Source: Amia ocellicauda (Eukaryota > Chordata > Actinopteri > Amiiformes > Amiidae). Taken from it: a stretch of DNA of 64,000 nt. The DNA lies in assembly GCF_036373705.1 (NCBI RefSeq), contig NC_089863.1, positions 6,981,357-7,045,356 on the forward strand. Direction: 5' to 3'. The notes below the pieces were generated by a model that was given only the letters and a program-made list of their open reading frames with translations, was not told where the DNA came from and ran no database searches. A program made the translations under genes and the position numbers. Shown here piece after piece: positions 46,055 through 58,107 of the stretch (within the stretch, counting starts at the first letter, position 1; each line of letters begins with the position of its first letter).

Positions 46055-46136
46055 CGACAAGGATGTGATTCGAACCCACGCGTGCACAGCACAATGGATT
46101 AGCAGTCCATCGCCTTAACCACTCGGCCACCTCGTC
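46055..46136 (-). tRNA. tRNA-Ser-GCT: tRNA-Ser(GCT), unit 29, T stem changed
   Basis: G4-T69 wobble and T-stem mismatch as in unit 23, but the D-loop Gs are intact. No T4 stop. May be reduced. Confidence 0.78.
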
Positions 46137-46250
46137 TGCCGAGAGCGCTCCCCGTTGACATGCAAAGTACATTTCAAGAAAAGTAACGTGTGAAATGGAA
46201 CGACGAGGTGCAACTAGGAAAGCACCATGACTTTAATGGCTAAAGGAAGT

Positions 46251-46332
46251 TGGCAACGGTGGGATTCTAACCCACGCCTCCAAAGAGACTGGAGCTTAAA
46301 CGAAGCGCCTTAGACCACTCGGCCTCGTTACC
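46251..46332 (-). pseudogene. tRNA-Leu(TAA)-like pseudogene, unit 29
   Basis: A56, and T8 is A, so the A box has lost its first base as well. Confidence 0.82.
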
Positions 46333-46715
46333 AGACACAGCACGATGTCTACGGTCACACCTGCTTCAGTCGTCTCATGTGGTGGACGCTTCTGCGTATC
46401 AACATTTTCAACAGCGCTGTTGACCTTTGCTGCTGTTGAAGATGCACCGAGTACATTAAGCATGAAAACATCCCAATCTGTACGGCTCGAAAGGATTGTA
46501 TTGTGACCCGCACATACTGCGCAGTGGACTCGTAGTCTGTTTGCACGCAGACACAAGACTTCACCTGAATCGACGTCTTTTGACGAAACTAGATTAAATG
46601 CATAGGATTTGATCATTGAAATCATCATGACAATAACTTCATACATACATGCATGCGTGCATGCATGCTTACATACATCCAGACATACAAAGCGGTAAGA
46701 CAGGGCCTTTCACCG

Positions 46716-46797
46716 GGTAGCGTGGCTGAGCGGTCTAAGGTGCTGGATTAAGGCTCCAGTCTCTTCAGAGGCGTGGGTTCAAATCCCACCGCTGCCA
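46716..46797 (+). tRNA. tRNA-Leu-AAG: tRNA-Leu(AAG), unit 29
   Basis: T25. D arm reads TGGCTGAGCGG, still a fair A box, and the variable arm has G to A (cttcagagg). Probably usable. Confidence 0.83.
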
Positions 46798-47836
46798 GCA
46801 GCCATGTTTTTGCCCGACTTCAACGACCTGGTTGACGACTTTGCTAGGTTTCAGCAAGACTCCCAGGCGGCATCCAAATGAACCAAAAACACACAGTGGT
46901 CTGTATACAGTTGTGAATGTGGCCCCACAGGATCTTAATGCAGTGTTTCGTAGATGCAGGGTCAAGACCGGGGTCGTGGATGGAAAAGCGGCGCACGCAA
47001 CCTGGGAGCAGAAACACACAGACGCACACCTGACGTTCATTACTTATGGCCCAAGTACCCGAGGAACGCTTGCTGATGGAGTGCAGGTGGACCCAGGGGC
47101 GTTGTGCGGCGCTGATTCCCTCAAACGAAAACAAATGATAATAAGGCACACGTGCAAGCTTAATAATAAAAGTTGGGAATAAGAAATGAGACAATGAGGT
47201 GAAAGCAAATCAAAACACAAAATAAAAGGCAATATAATGCCAACCAAAATACACAACCATATTGAATAGAGAGAAGCGAATGATGAATGTAATAAAAATG
47301 AGAGATTAGAAGAGCTCATTAACACTGTCCGAAACATGAACTTTACATTCCTGATGCTATCTGGGCTGTACGTGCACCTTCCCCAAGGGTGAGAGCTTTG
47401 CCTCTTGTTTTATGGAGGTGTAGATCTTAATGTCATTGCTTTCGTTTCATTCCATGTTCTAATTGCACCAAGGTGTGGCTCTTTGGCTGCTGAAGTGCCC
47501 ACCAGTAACTTGGGCTTTGCGGGGAATTGATTGAGGGTGGTGTGGTCACTTGAAATCTTGATAGTGGGGCCTTTTCTCATATACCTCGCCCCAGGACCAA
47601 AAATTCAGCGCTGGCATTTCAGCCACACCAGCCCCCACCCAAGACCCAAAGCAAGCAGACACGCCCTGCACCCTCGCAGGCCATCTCCCACCATGCACAC
47701 CGCCACCCCGGCTATTGCACTCGAGGGTAATGACAACATTTTGAGACAGGACGGAACAGGATTGCAACGTAATGGAAAGAGATGAACACTTTATTGAGGC
47801 AGCATCATTGCTCTTCTGTAAAAGGCTGCCGTGATC

Positions 47837-47918
47837 CGACGAGGATGGGATTCGAACCCACGCGTGCACAGCACAATGGATTAGCAGTCCATCGCCTTAA
47901 CCACTCGGCCACCTCGTC
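47837..47918 (-). tRNA. tRNA-Ser-GCT: tRNA-Ser(GCT), unit 30, consensus
   Basis: Consensus copy, T4 stop at 47820-47823. Confidence 0.96.
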
Positions 47919-48032
47919 TGCAGAGAGCGCTCCCCGTTGACATGCAAAGTACATTTCAAGAAAAGTAATGTGTGAAATGGAACGACGAGGTGCAACTAGG
48001 AAAGCACCATGACTTTAATGGCTAAAGGAAGT

Positions 48033-48114
48033 TGGCAACGGTGGGATTCTAACCCACGCCTCCAAAGAGACTGGAGCTTAAACGAAGCGCCTTAGACCAC
48101 TCGGCCACGTTACC
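48033..48114 (-). pseudogene. tRNA-Leu(TAA)-like pseudogene, unit 30
   Basis: Common form with A56. Confidence 0.8.
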
Positions 48115-48498
48115 ACACACAGCACTATGTCTACGGTCACACCTGCTTCAGTCGACTCACGTGGTGGACGCTTCTGCGTATCAACATTTTCAACAGCGCT
48201 GTTGACCTTTGCTGCTGTTGAAGATGCACCGAGTACATTAAGCATGAAAACATCCCAATCTGTACGGGCTCGAAAGGATTGTATTGTGACCCGCACATAC
48301 TGCGCAGTGGACTCGAAGTCTGTTTGCACGCAGACACAAGACTTCACCTGAATCGACGTCTTTTGACGAAACTAGATTAAATGCATAGGATTTGATCATT
48401 GAAATCATCATGACAATAACTTCATACATACATGCATGCGTGCATGCATGCTTACATACATCCAGACATACAAAGCGGTAAGACAGTGCCTTTCCCCG

Positions 48499-48580
48499 AA
48501 TAGCGTGGCCGAGCGGTCTAAGGCGCTGGATTAAGGCTCCAGTCTCTTTGGAGGTGTGGGTTCAAATCCCACCGCTGCCA
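48499..48580 (+). pseudogene. tRNA-Leu(AAG) probable pseudogene, unit 30
   Basis: G1 and G2 are both A, so the first two acceptor pairs face C72 and C71. Variable arm has ctttgg and gaggtg changes. Boxes, anticodon and T5 are intact, so it may be transcribed but should be poorly processed or charged. Confidence 0.75.
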
Positions 48581-49608
48581 GCAGCCATGTTTTTGCCCGT
48601 CTTCAACGACCTGGTTGACGACTTTGCTAGGTTTCAGCAAGACTCCCAGGCGGCATCCAAATGAACCAAAAACACACAGTGGTCTGTATACAGTTGTGAA
48701 TGTGGCCCCACAGGATCTTAATGCAGTGTTTCGTAGATGCAGGGTCAAGACCGGGGTCGTGGATGGACAATCCGCGCACGCAACCTGGGAGCAGAAACAC
48801 ACAGACGTTCATTACTTATGGCCCAAGTACCCGAGGAACGCTTGCTGATGGAGTGCAGGTGGACCCAGGGGCGTTGTGCGGCGCTGATTCCCTCAAACGA
48901 AAACAAATGATAATAAGGCACACGTGCAAGCTTAATAATAAAAGTTGGGAATAAGAAATGAGACAATGAGGTGAAAGCAAATCAAAACACAAAATAAAAG
49001 GCAATATAATGCCAACCAAAATACACAACCATATTGAATAGAGAGAAGCGAATGATGAATGTAATAAAAATGAGAGATTAGAAGGGCTCATTAACACCGT
49101 CCGAAACATGAACTTTACATTCCTGATGCTATCTGGGCTGTACGTGCACCTTCCCCAAGGGTGAGAGCTTTGCCTCTTGTTTTATGGAGGTGTAGATCTT
49201 AATGTCATTGCTTTCGTTTCATTCCATCTTCTAATTGCAGCAAGGTGTGGCTCTTTGGCTGCTGAAGTGCCCACCAGTAACTTGGGCTTTGCGGGGAATT
49301 GATTGAGGGTGGTGTGGTCACTTGAAATCTTGATAGTGGGGCCTTTTCTCATATACCTCGACCCAGGACCAAAAATTCAGCGCTGGCATTTCAGCCACAC
49401 CAGCCCCCACCCAAGACCCAAAGCAAGCAGACACGACCTGCACCCTCGCAGGCCATCTCCCACCATGCACACCGCCACCCCGGCTATTGCACTCGAGGGT
49501 AATGACAACATTTTGAGACAGGACGGAAAAGGATTGCAACGTAATGGAAAGAGATGAACACTTTATTGAGGCAGCATCATTGCTCTTCTGTAAGAGGCTG
49601 CCGTGATC

Positions 49609-49690
49609 CGACGAGGATGGGATTCGAACCCACGCGTGCAAAGCACAATGGATTAGCAGTCCATCGCCTTAACCACTCGGCCACCTCGTC
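49609..49690 (-). tRNA. tRNA-Ser-GCT: tRNA-Ser(GCT), unit 31
   Basis: One change in the long variable arm (gcaaagcac on the plus strand). No T4 stop. Confidence 0.88.
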
Positions 49691-49804
49691 TGCAGAGAGC
49701 GCTCCCCGTTGACATGCAAAGTACATTTCAAGAAAAGTAACGTGTGAAATGGAACGACGAGGTGCAACTAGAAAAGCACCATGACTTTAATGGCTAAAGG
49801 AAGT

Positions 49805-49886
49805 TGGCAACGGTGGGATTCTAACCCATGCCTCCAAAGAGACTGGAGCTTAAACGAAGCGCCTTAGACCACTCGGCCATGTTACC
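49805..49886 (-). pseudogene. tRNA-Leu(TAA)-like pseudogene, unit 31
   Basis: Same allele as units 17 and 23. Confidence 0.8.
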
Positions 49887-50270
49887 ACACACAGCACGAT
49901 GTCTACGGTCACACCTGCTTCAGTCGTCTCATGTGGTGGACGCTTCTGCGTATCAACATTTTCAACAGCGCTGTTGACCTTTGCTGCTGTTGAAGATGTA
50001 CCGAGTACATTAAGCATGAAAACATCCCAATCTGTACGGGCTCAAAAGGATTGTATTGTGACCCGCACATACTGCGCAGTGGACTCGTAGTCTGTTTGCA
50101 CGCAGACACAAGACTTCACCTGAATCGACGTCTTTTGACGAAACTAGATTAAATGCATAGGATTTGATCATTGAAATCATCATGACAATAACTTCATACA
50201 TACATGCATGCGTGCATGCATGCTTACATACATCCAGACATACAAAGCAGTAAGACAGGGCCTTTCCCCG

Positions 50271-50352
50271 GGTAGCGTGGCCGAGCGGTCTAAGGTGCTG
50301 GATTAAGGCTCCAGTCTCTTCGGAGGCGTGGGTTCAAATCCCACCGCTGCCA
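50271..50352 (+). tRNA. tRNA-Leu-AAG: tRNA-Leu(AAG), unit 31
   Basis: Intact, T25 form. Confidence 0.94.
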
Positions 50353-51391
50353 GCAGCCATGTTTTTGCCCGTCTTCAACGACCTGGTTGACGACTTTGCT
50401 AGGTTTCAGCAAGACTCCCAGGCGGCATCCAAATGAACCAAAAACACACAGTGGTCTGTATACAGTTGTGAATGTGGCCCCACAGGATCTTAATGCAGTG
50501 TTTCGTAGATGCAGGGTCAAGACCGGGGTCGTGGATGGACAAGCGGCGCACGCAACCTGGGAGCAGAAACACACAGACGCACACCTGACGTTCATTACTT
50601 ATGGCCCAAGTACCCGAGGAACGCTTGCTGATGGAGTGCAGGTGGACCCAGGGGCGTTGTGCGTCGCTGATTCCCTCAAACGAAAACAAATGATAATAAG
50701 GCACACGGGCAAGCTTAATAATAAAAGTTGGGAATAAGAAATGAGACAATGAGGTGAAAGCAAATCAAAACACAAAATAAAAGGCAATATAATGCCAACC
50801 AAAATACACAACCATATTGAATAGAGAGAAGCGAATGATGAATGTAATAAAAATGAGAGATTAGAAGAGCTCATTAACACCGTCCGAAACATGAACTTTA
50901 CATTCCTGATGCTATCTGGGCTGTACGTGCACCTTCCCCAAGGGTGAGAGCTTTGCCTCTTGTTTTATGGAGGTGTAGATCTTAATGTCATTGCTTTCGT
51001 TTCATTCCATGTTCTAATTGCACCAAGGTGTGGCTCTTTGGCTGCTGAAGTGCCCACCAGTAACTTGGGCTTTGCGGGGAATTGATTGAGGGTGGTGTGG
51101 TCACTTGAAATCTTGATAGTGGGGCCTTTTCTCATATACCTCGCCCCAGGACCAAAAATTCAGCGCTGGCATTTCAGCCACACCAGCCCCCACCCAAGAC
51201 CCAAAGCAAGCAGACACGCCCTGCACCCTCGCAGGCCATCTCCCACCATGCACACCGCCACCCCGGCTATTGCACTCGAGGGTAATGACAACATTTTGAG
51301 ACAGGACGGAACAGGACTGCAACGTAACGGAAAGAGATGAACACTTTATTGAGGCAGCATCATTGCTCTTCTGTAAGAGGCTGCCGTGATC

Positions 51392-51473
51392 CGACTAGGA
51401 TGGGATTCGAACCCACGCGTGCACAGCACAATGGATTAGCAGTCCATCGCCTTAACCACTCGGCCACCTCGTC
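51392..51473 (-). tRNA. tRNA-Ser-GCT: tRNA-Ser(GCT), unit 32
   Basis: G4-A69 mismatch allele of unit 2. No T4 stop. Confidence 0.85.
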
Positions 51474-51587
51474 TGCCGAGAGCGCTCCCCGTTGACATGC
51501 AAAGTACATTTCAAGAAAAGTAACGTGTGAAATGGAACGACGAGGTGCAACTAGGAAAGCACCATGACTTTAATGGCTAAAGGAAGT

Positions 51588-51669
51588 TGGCAACGGTGGG
51601 ATTCTAACCCACGCCTCCAAAGAGACTGGAGCTTAAACGAAGCGCCTTAGACCACTCGGCCACGTTACC
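51588..51669 (-). pseudogene. tRNA-Leu(TAA)-like pseudogene, unit 32
   Basis: Common form with A56. Confidence 0.8.
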
Positions 51670-52053
51670 ACACACAGCACGATGTCTACGGTCACACCTG
51701 CTTCAGTCGTCTCATGTGGTGGACGCTTCTGCGTATCAACATTTTCAACAGCGCTGTTGACCTTTGCTGCTGTTGAAGATGCACCGAGTACATTAAGCAT
51801 GAAAACATCCCAATCTGTACGGGCTCGAAAGGATTGTATTGTGACCCGCACATACTGCGCAGTGGACTCGTAGTCTGTTTGCACGCAGACACAAGACTTC
51901 ACCTGAATCGACGTCTTTTGACGAAACTAGATTAAATGCATAGGATTTGATCATTGAAATCATCATGACAATAACTTCATACATACATGCATGCGTGCAT
52001 GCATGCTTACATACATCCAGACATACAAAGCGGTAAGACAGGGCCTTTACCCG

Positions 52054-52135
52054 GGTAGCGTGGCCGAGCGGTCTAAGGCGCTGGATTAAGGCTCCAGTCT
52101 CTTCGGAGGCGTGGGTTCAAATCCCACCGCTGCCA
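52054..52135 (+). tRNA. tRNA-Leu-AAG: tRNA-Leu(AAG), unit 32, C25 form
   Basis: Clean C25 copy. Confidence 0.96.
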
Positions 52136-53174
52136 GCAGCCATGTTTTTGCCCGTCTTCAACGACCTGGTTGACCACTTTGCTAGGTTTCAGCAAGACTC
52201 CCAGGCGGCATCCAAATGAACCAAAAACACACAGTGGTCTGTATACAGTTGTGAATGTGGCCCCACAGGATCTTAATGCAGTGTTTCGTAGATGCAGGGT
52301 CAAGACCGGGGTCGTGGATGGACAAGCGGCGCACGCAACCTGGGAGCAGAAACACACAGACGCACACCTGACGTTCATTACTTATGGCCCAAGTACCCGA
52401 GGAACGCTTGCTGATGGAGTGCAGGTGGACCCAGGGGCGTTGTGCGGCGCTGATTCCCTCAAACGAAAACAAATGATAATAAGGCACACGTGCAAGCTTA
52501 ATAATAACAGTTGGGAATAAGAAATGAGACAATGAGGTGAAAGCAAATCAAAACACAAAATAAAAGGCAATATAATGCCAACCAAAATACACAACCATAT
52601 TGAATAGAGAGAAGCGAATGATGAATGTAATAAAAATGAGAGATTAGAAGAGCTCATTAACACCGTCCGAAACATGAACTTTACATTCCTGATGCTATCT
52701 GGGCTGTACGTGCACCTTCCCCAAGGGTGAGAGCTTTGCCTCTTGTTTTATGGAGGTGTAGATCTTAATGTCATTGCTTTCGTTTCATTCCATCTTCTAA
52801 TTGCACCAAGGTGTGGCTCTTTGGCTGCTGAAGTGCCCACCAGTAACTTGGGCTTTGCGGGGAATTGATTGAGGGTGGTGTGGTCACTTGAAATCTTGAT
52901 AGTGGGGCCTTTTCTCATATACCTCGCCCCAGGACCAAAAATTCAGCGCTGGCATTTCAGCCACACCAGCCCCCACCCAAGACCAAAAGCAAGAAGACAC
53001 GCCCTGCACCCTCGCAGGCCATCTCCCACCATGCACACCGCCACCCCGGCTATTGCACTCGAGGGTAATGACAACATTTTGAGACAGGACGGAACAGGAT
53101 TGCAACGTAATGGAAAGAGATGAACACTTTATTGAGGCAGCATCATTGCTCTTCTGTAAAAGGCTGCCGTGATC

Positions 53175-53256
53175 CGACGAGGATGGGATTCGATCCCACG
53201 CGTGCACAGCACAATGGATTAGCAGTCCATCGCCTTAACCACTCGGCCACCTCGTC
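53175..53256 (-). tRNA. tRNA-Ser-GCT: tRNA-Ser(GCT), unit 33, B box changed
   Basis: T54 is A (B box GGATCGAATCC); otherwise consensus with T4 stop at 53158-53161. Loss of T54 removes the usual reverse-Hoogsteen pair with base 58. Confidence 0.75.
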
Positions 53257-53370
53257 TGCAGAGAGCGCTCATCGTTGACATGCAAAGTACATTTCAAGAA
53301 AAGTAACGTGTGAAATGGAACGACGAGGTGCAACTAGGAAAGCACCATGACTTTAATGGCTAAAGGAAGT

Positions 53371-53452
53371 TGGCAACGGTGGGATTCTAACCCACGCCTC
53401 CAAAGAGACTGGAGCTTAAATGAAGCGCCTTAGACCACTCGGCCACGTTACC
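53371..53452 (-). pseudogene. tRNA-Leu(TAA)-like pseudogene, unit 33
   Basis: A31 form with A56. Confidence 0.8.
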
Positions 53453-54610
53453 ACACACAGCACGATGTCTACGGTCACACCTGCTTCAGTCGTCTCATGT
53501 GGTGGACGCTTCTGCGTATCAACATTTTCAACAGCGCTGTTGACCTTTGCTGCTGTTGAAGATGCACCGAGTACATTAAGCATGAAAACATCCCAATCTG
53601 TACGGGCTCGAAAGGATTGTATTGTGACCCGCACATACTGCGCAGTGGACTCGTAGTCTGTTTGCACGCAGACACAAGACTTCACCTGAATCGACGTCTT
53701 TTGACGAAACTAGATTAAATGCATAGGATTTGATCATTGAAATCATCATGACAATAACTTCATACATACATGCATGCGTGCATGCATGCTTACATACATC
53801 CAGACATACAAAGCGGTAAGACAGGGCCCTTCCCCGGGTAGCGTGTGTAGCGGAGTGCAGGTGGACCCAGGGTCGTTGTGCGGCGCTGATTCCCTCAAAC
53901 GAAAACAAATGATAATAAGGCACACGTGCAAGCTTAATAATAACAGTTGGGAATAAGAAATGAGACAATGAGGTGAAAGCAAATCAAAACACAAAATAAA
54001 AGGCAATATAATGCCAACCAAAATACACAACCATATTGAATAGAGAGAAGCGAATGATGAATGTAATAAAAATGAGAGATTAGAAGAGCTCATTAACACC
54101 GTCCAAAACATGAACTTTACATTCCTGATGCTATCTGGGCTGTACGTGCACCTTCCCCAAGGGTGAGAGCTTTGCCTCTTGTTTTATGGAGGTGTAGATC
54201 TTAATGTCTTTGCTTTCGTTTCATTCCATCTTCTAATTGCACCAAGGTGTGGCTCTTTGGCTGCTGAAGTGCCCACCAGTAACTTGGGCTTTGCGGGGAA
54301 TTGATTGAGGGTGGTGTGGTCACTTGAAATCTTGATAGTGGGGCCTTTTCTCATATACCTCGCCCCAGGACCAAAAATTCAGCGCTGGCATTTCAGCCAC
54401 ACCAGCCCCCACCCAAGACCCAAAGCAAGCAGACACGCCCTGCACCCTCGCAGGCCATCTCCCACCATGCACACCGCCACCCTGGCTATTGCACTCGAGG
54501 GTAATGACAACATTTTGAGACAGGACGGAACAGGATTGCAACGTAATGGAAAGACATGAACACTTTATTGAGGCAGCTTCATTGCTCTTCTGTAAGAGGC
54601 TGCCGTGATC

Positions 54611-54692
54611 CGACGAGGATGGGATTCGAACCCATGCGTGCACAGCACAATGGATTAGCAGTCCATCGCCTTAACCACTCGGCCACCTCGTC
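54611..54692 (-). tRNA. tRNA-Ser-GCT: tRNA-Ser(GCT), unit 34
   Basis: A49 allele. No T4 stop. Confidence 0.92.
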
Positions 54693-54806
54693 TGCCGAGA
54701 GCGCTCATCGTTGACATGCAAAGTACATTTCAAGAAAAGTAACGTGTGAAATGGAACGACGAGGTGCAACTAGGAAAGCACCATGACTTTAATGGCTAAA
54801 GGAAGT

Positions 54807-54888
54807 TGGCAACGGTGGAATTCTAACCCACGCCTCCAAAGAGACTGGAGCTTAAACGAAGCGCCTTAGACCACTCGGCCACGTTACC
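54807..54888 (-). pseudogene. tRNA-Leu(TAA)-like pseudogene, unit 34
   Basis: A56 with the ggaattc allele. Confidence 0.8.
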
Positions 54889-56046
54889 ACACACAGCACG
54901 ATGTCTACGGTCACACCTGCTTCAGTCGTCTCATGTGGTGGACGCTTCTGCGTATCAACATTTTCAACAGCGCTGTTGACCTTTGCTGCTGTTGAAGATG
55001 CACCGAGTACATTAAGCATGAAAACATCCCAATCTGTACGGGCTCGAAAGGATTGTATTGTGACCCGCACATACTGCGCAGTGGACTCGTAGTCTGTTTG
55101 CACGCAGACACAAGACTTCACCTGAATCGACGTCTTTTGACGAAACTAGATTAAATGCATAGGATTTGATCATTGAAATCATCATGACAATAACTTCATA
55201 CATACATGCATGCGTGCATGCATGCTTACATACATCCAGACATACAAAGCGGTAAGACAGGGCCCTTCCCTGGGTAGCGTGTGTAGCGGAGTGCAGGTGG
55301 ACCCAGGGGCGTTGTGCGGCGCTGATTCCCTCAAACGAAAACAAATGATAATAAGGCACACGTGCAAGCTTAATAATAACAGTTGGGAATAAGAAATGAG
55401 ACAATGAGGTGAAAGCAAATCAAAACACAAAATAAAAGGCAATATAATGCCAACCAAAATACACAACCATATTGAATAGAGAGAAGCGAATGATGAATGT
55501 AATAAAAATGAGAGATTAGAAGAGCTCATTAACACCGTCCGAAACATGAACTTTACATTCCTGATGCTATCTGGGGTGTACGTGCACCTTCCCCAAGGGT
55601 GAGAGCTTTGCCTCTTGTTTTATGGAGGTGTAGATCTTAATGTCATTGCTTTCGTTTCATTCCATGTTCTAATTGCACCAAGGTGTGGCTCTTTGGCTGC
55701 TGAAGTGCCCACCAGTAACTTGGGCTTTGCGGGGAATTGATTGAGGGTGGTGTGGTCACTTGAAATCTTGATAGTGGGGCCTTTTCTCACATACCTCGCC
55801 CCAGGACCAAAAATTCAGCGCTGGCATTTCAGCCACACCAGCCCCCACCCAAGACCCAAAGCAAGCAGACACACCCTGCACCCTCGCAGGCCATCTCCCA
55901 CCATGCACACCACCACGCCGGCTATTGCACTCGAGGGTAATGACAACATTTTGAGACAGGACGGAACAGGATTGCAACGTAATGGAAAAAGATGAACACT
56001 TTATGGAGGCAGCATCATTGCTCTTCTGTAAGAGGCTGCCGTGATC

Positions 56047-56128
56047 CGACTAGGATGGGATTCGAACCCACGCGTGCACAGCACAATGGATTAGCAGTCC
56101 ATCGCCTTAACCACTCGGCCACCTCGTC
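56047..56128 (-). tRNA. tRNA-Ser-GCT: tRNA-Ser(GCT), unit 35
   Basis: G4-A69 mismatch allele. No T4 stop. Confidence 0.85.
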
Positions 56129-56242
56129 TGCCGAGAGCGCTGCCCGTTGACATGCAAAGTACATTTCAAGAAAAGTAACGTGTGAAATGGAAAGACGAGG
56201 TGCAACTAGGAAAGCACCATGACTTTAATGGCTAAAGGAAGT

Positions 56243-56324
56243 TGGCAACGGTGGGATTCTAACCCACGCCTCCAAAGAGACTGGAGCTTAAATGAAGCGC
56301 CTTAGACCACTCGGCCACGTTACC
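56243..56324 (-). pseudogene. tRNA-Leu(TAA)-like pseudogene, unit 35
   Basis: A31 form with A56. Confidence 0.8.
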
Positions 56325-56708
56325 ACACACAGCACGATGTCTACGGTCACACCTGCTTCAGTCGTCTCATGTGGTGGACGCTTCTGCGTATCAACATTTT
56401 CAACAGCGCTGTTGACCTTTGCTGCTGTTGAAGATGCACCGAGTACATTAAGCATGAAAACATCCCAATCTGTACGGGCTCGAAAGGATTGTATTGTGAC
56501 CCGCACATACTGCGCAGTGGACTCGTAGTCTGTTTGCACGCAGACACAAGACTTCACCAGAATCGACGTCTTTTGACGAAACTAGATTAAATGCATAGGA
56601 TTTGATCATTGAAATCATCATGACAATAACTTCATACATACATGCATGCGTGCATGCATGCTTACATACATCCAGACATACAAAGCGGTAAGACAGGGCC
56701 TTTCCCCG

Positions 56709-56790
56709 GGTAGCGTGGCCGAGCGGTCTAAGGCGCTGGATTAAGGCTCCAGTCTCTTCGGAGGCGTGGGTTCAAATCCCACCACTGCCA
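56709..56790 (+). tRNA. tRNA-Leu-AAG: tRNA-Leu(AAG), unit 35
   Basis: C25 form with a C6-A67 acceptor mismatch (caccactgcc), repeated in unit 38. Confidence 0.87.
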
Positions 56791-57829
56791 GCAGCCATGT
56801 TTTTGCCCGTCTTCAACGACCTGGTTGACGACTTTGCTAGGTTTCAGCAAGACTCCCAGGCGGCATCCAAATGAACCAAAAACACACAGTGGTCTGTATA
56901 CAGTTGTGAATGTGGCCCCACAGGATCTTAATGCAGTGTTTCGTAGATGCAGGGTCAAGACCGGGGTCGTGGATGGACAAGCGGCGCACGCAACCTGGGA
57001 ACAGAAACACACAGACGCACACCTGACGTTCATTACTTATGGCCCAAGTACCCGAGGAACGCTTGCTGATGGAGTGCAGGTGGACCCAGGGGCATTGTGC
57101 GTCGCTGATTCCCTCAAACGAAAACAAATGATAATAAGGCACACGGGCAAGCTTAATAATAAAAGTTGGGAATAAGAAATGAGACAATGAGGTGAAAGCA
57201 AATCAAAACACAAAATAAAAGGCAATATAATGCCAACCAAAATACACAACCATATTGAATAGAGAGAAGCGAATGATGAATGTAATAAAAATGAGAGATT
57301 ACAAGAGCTCATTAACACCGTCCGAAACATGAACTTTACATTCCTGATGCTATCTGGGCTGTACGTGCACCTTCCCCAAGGGTGAGAGCTTTGCCTCTTG
57401 TTTTATGGAGGTGTAGATCTTAATGTCATTGCTTTCGTTTCATTCCATCTTCTAATTGCACCAAGGTGTGGCTCTTTGGCTGCTGAAGTGCCCACCAGTA
57501 ACTTGGGCTTTGCGGGGAATTGATTGAGGGTGGTGTGGTCACTTGAAATCTTGATAGTGGGGCCTTTTCTCATATACCTCGCCCCAGGACCAAAAATTCA
57601 GCGCTGGCATTTCAGCCACACCAGCCCCCACCCAAGACCCAAAGCAAGCAGACACGCCCTGCACCCTCACAGGCCATCTCCCACCATGCACACCGCCACC
57701 CCGGCTATTGCACTCGAGGGTAATGACAACATTTTGAGACAGGACGGAACAGGATTGCAACATAATGGAAAGAGATGAACACTTTATTGAGGCAGCATCA
57801 TTGCTCTTCTGTAAGAGGCTGCCGTGATC

Positions 57830-57911
57830 CGACGAGGATGGGATTCGAACCCACGCGTGCACAGCACAACGGATTAGCAGTCCATCGCCTTAACCACTCG
57901 GCCACCTCGTC
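57830..57911 (-). tRNA. tRNA-Ser-GCT: tRNA-Ser(GCT), unit 36
   Basis: One change turns an anticodon-stem A-T pair into a G-T wobble (caacgg on the plus strand). No T4 stop. Confidence 0.88.
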
Positions 57912-58025
57912 TGCAGAGAGCCCTCCCCGTTGACATGCAAAGTACATTTCAAGAAAAGTAACGTGTGAAATGGAACGACGAGGTGCAACTAGGAAAGCAC
58001 CATGACTTTAATGGCTAAAGGAAGT

Positions 58026-58107
58026 TGGCAACGGTGGGATTCTAACCCACGCCTCCAAAGAGACTGGAGCTTAAATGAAGCGCCTTAGACCACTCGGCCA
58101 CGTTACC
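58026..58107 (-). pseudogene. tRNA-Leu(TAA)-like pseudogene, unit 36
   Basis: A31 form with A56. Confidence 0.8.

Larger units (their letters stand above)
45372..47153. repeat. Unit 29, full with 1-bp deletion (1782 bp)
   Basis: One G is missing near 46484 in the Leu pseudogene to Leu spacer. Confidence 0.95.
47154..48925. repeat. Unit 30, full with 11-bp deletion (1772 bp)
   Basis: An 11-bp loss near 48806 in the spacer after Leu(AAG), at a short acg repeat. Confidence 0.95.
48926..50708. repeat. Unit 31, full (1783 bp)
   Basis: All three loci present. Confidence 0.95.
50709..52491. repeat. Unit 32, full (1783 bp)
   Basis: All three loci present; Leu leader reads tttacccggg as in unit 39. 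Confidence 0.95.
52492..53927. repeat. Unit 33, short S1 (1436 bp)
   Basis: S1 junction after 53845. From about 53273 on it belongs to the left copy of the 4655-bp duplication. Confidence 0.95.
53928..55363. repeat. Unit 34, short S1 (1436 bp)
   Basis: S1 junction after 55281, with ccctggg before it. Confidence 0.95.
55364..57146. repeat. Unit 35, full (1783 bp)
   Basis: All three loci present. Confidence 0.95.
53273..57927. repeat. Left copy of a 4655-bp duplication (three units long)
   Basis: Spans the end of unit 33, units 34 and 35 and most of unit 36. It is repeated at once at 57928-62582 with only one difference noticed by eye (c at 57899, t at 62554). Private marks shared by both copies include ggtcgttgtgcgg, tccaaaacatg, gtctttgc, gcttcattg, ttatggagg and gattacaag. 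Boundaries are approximate. Confidence 0.88.
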
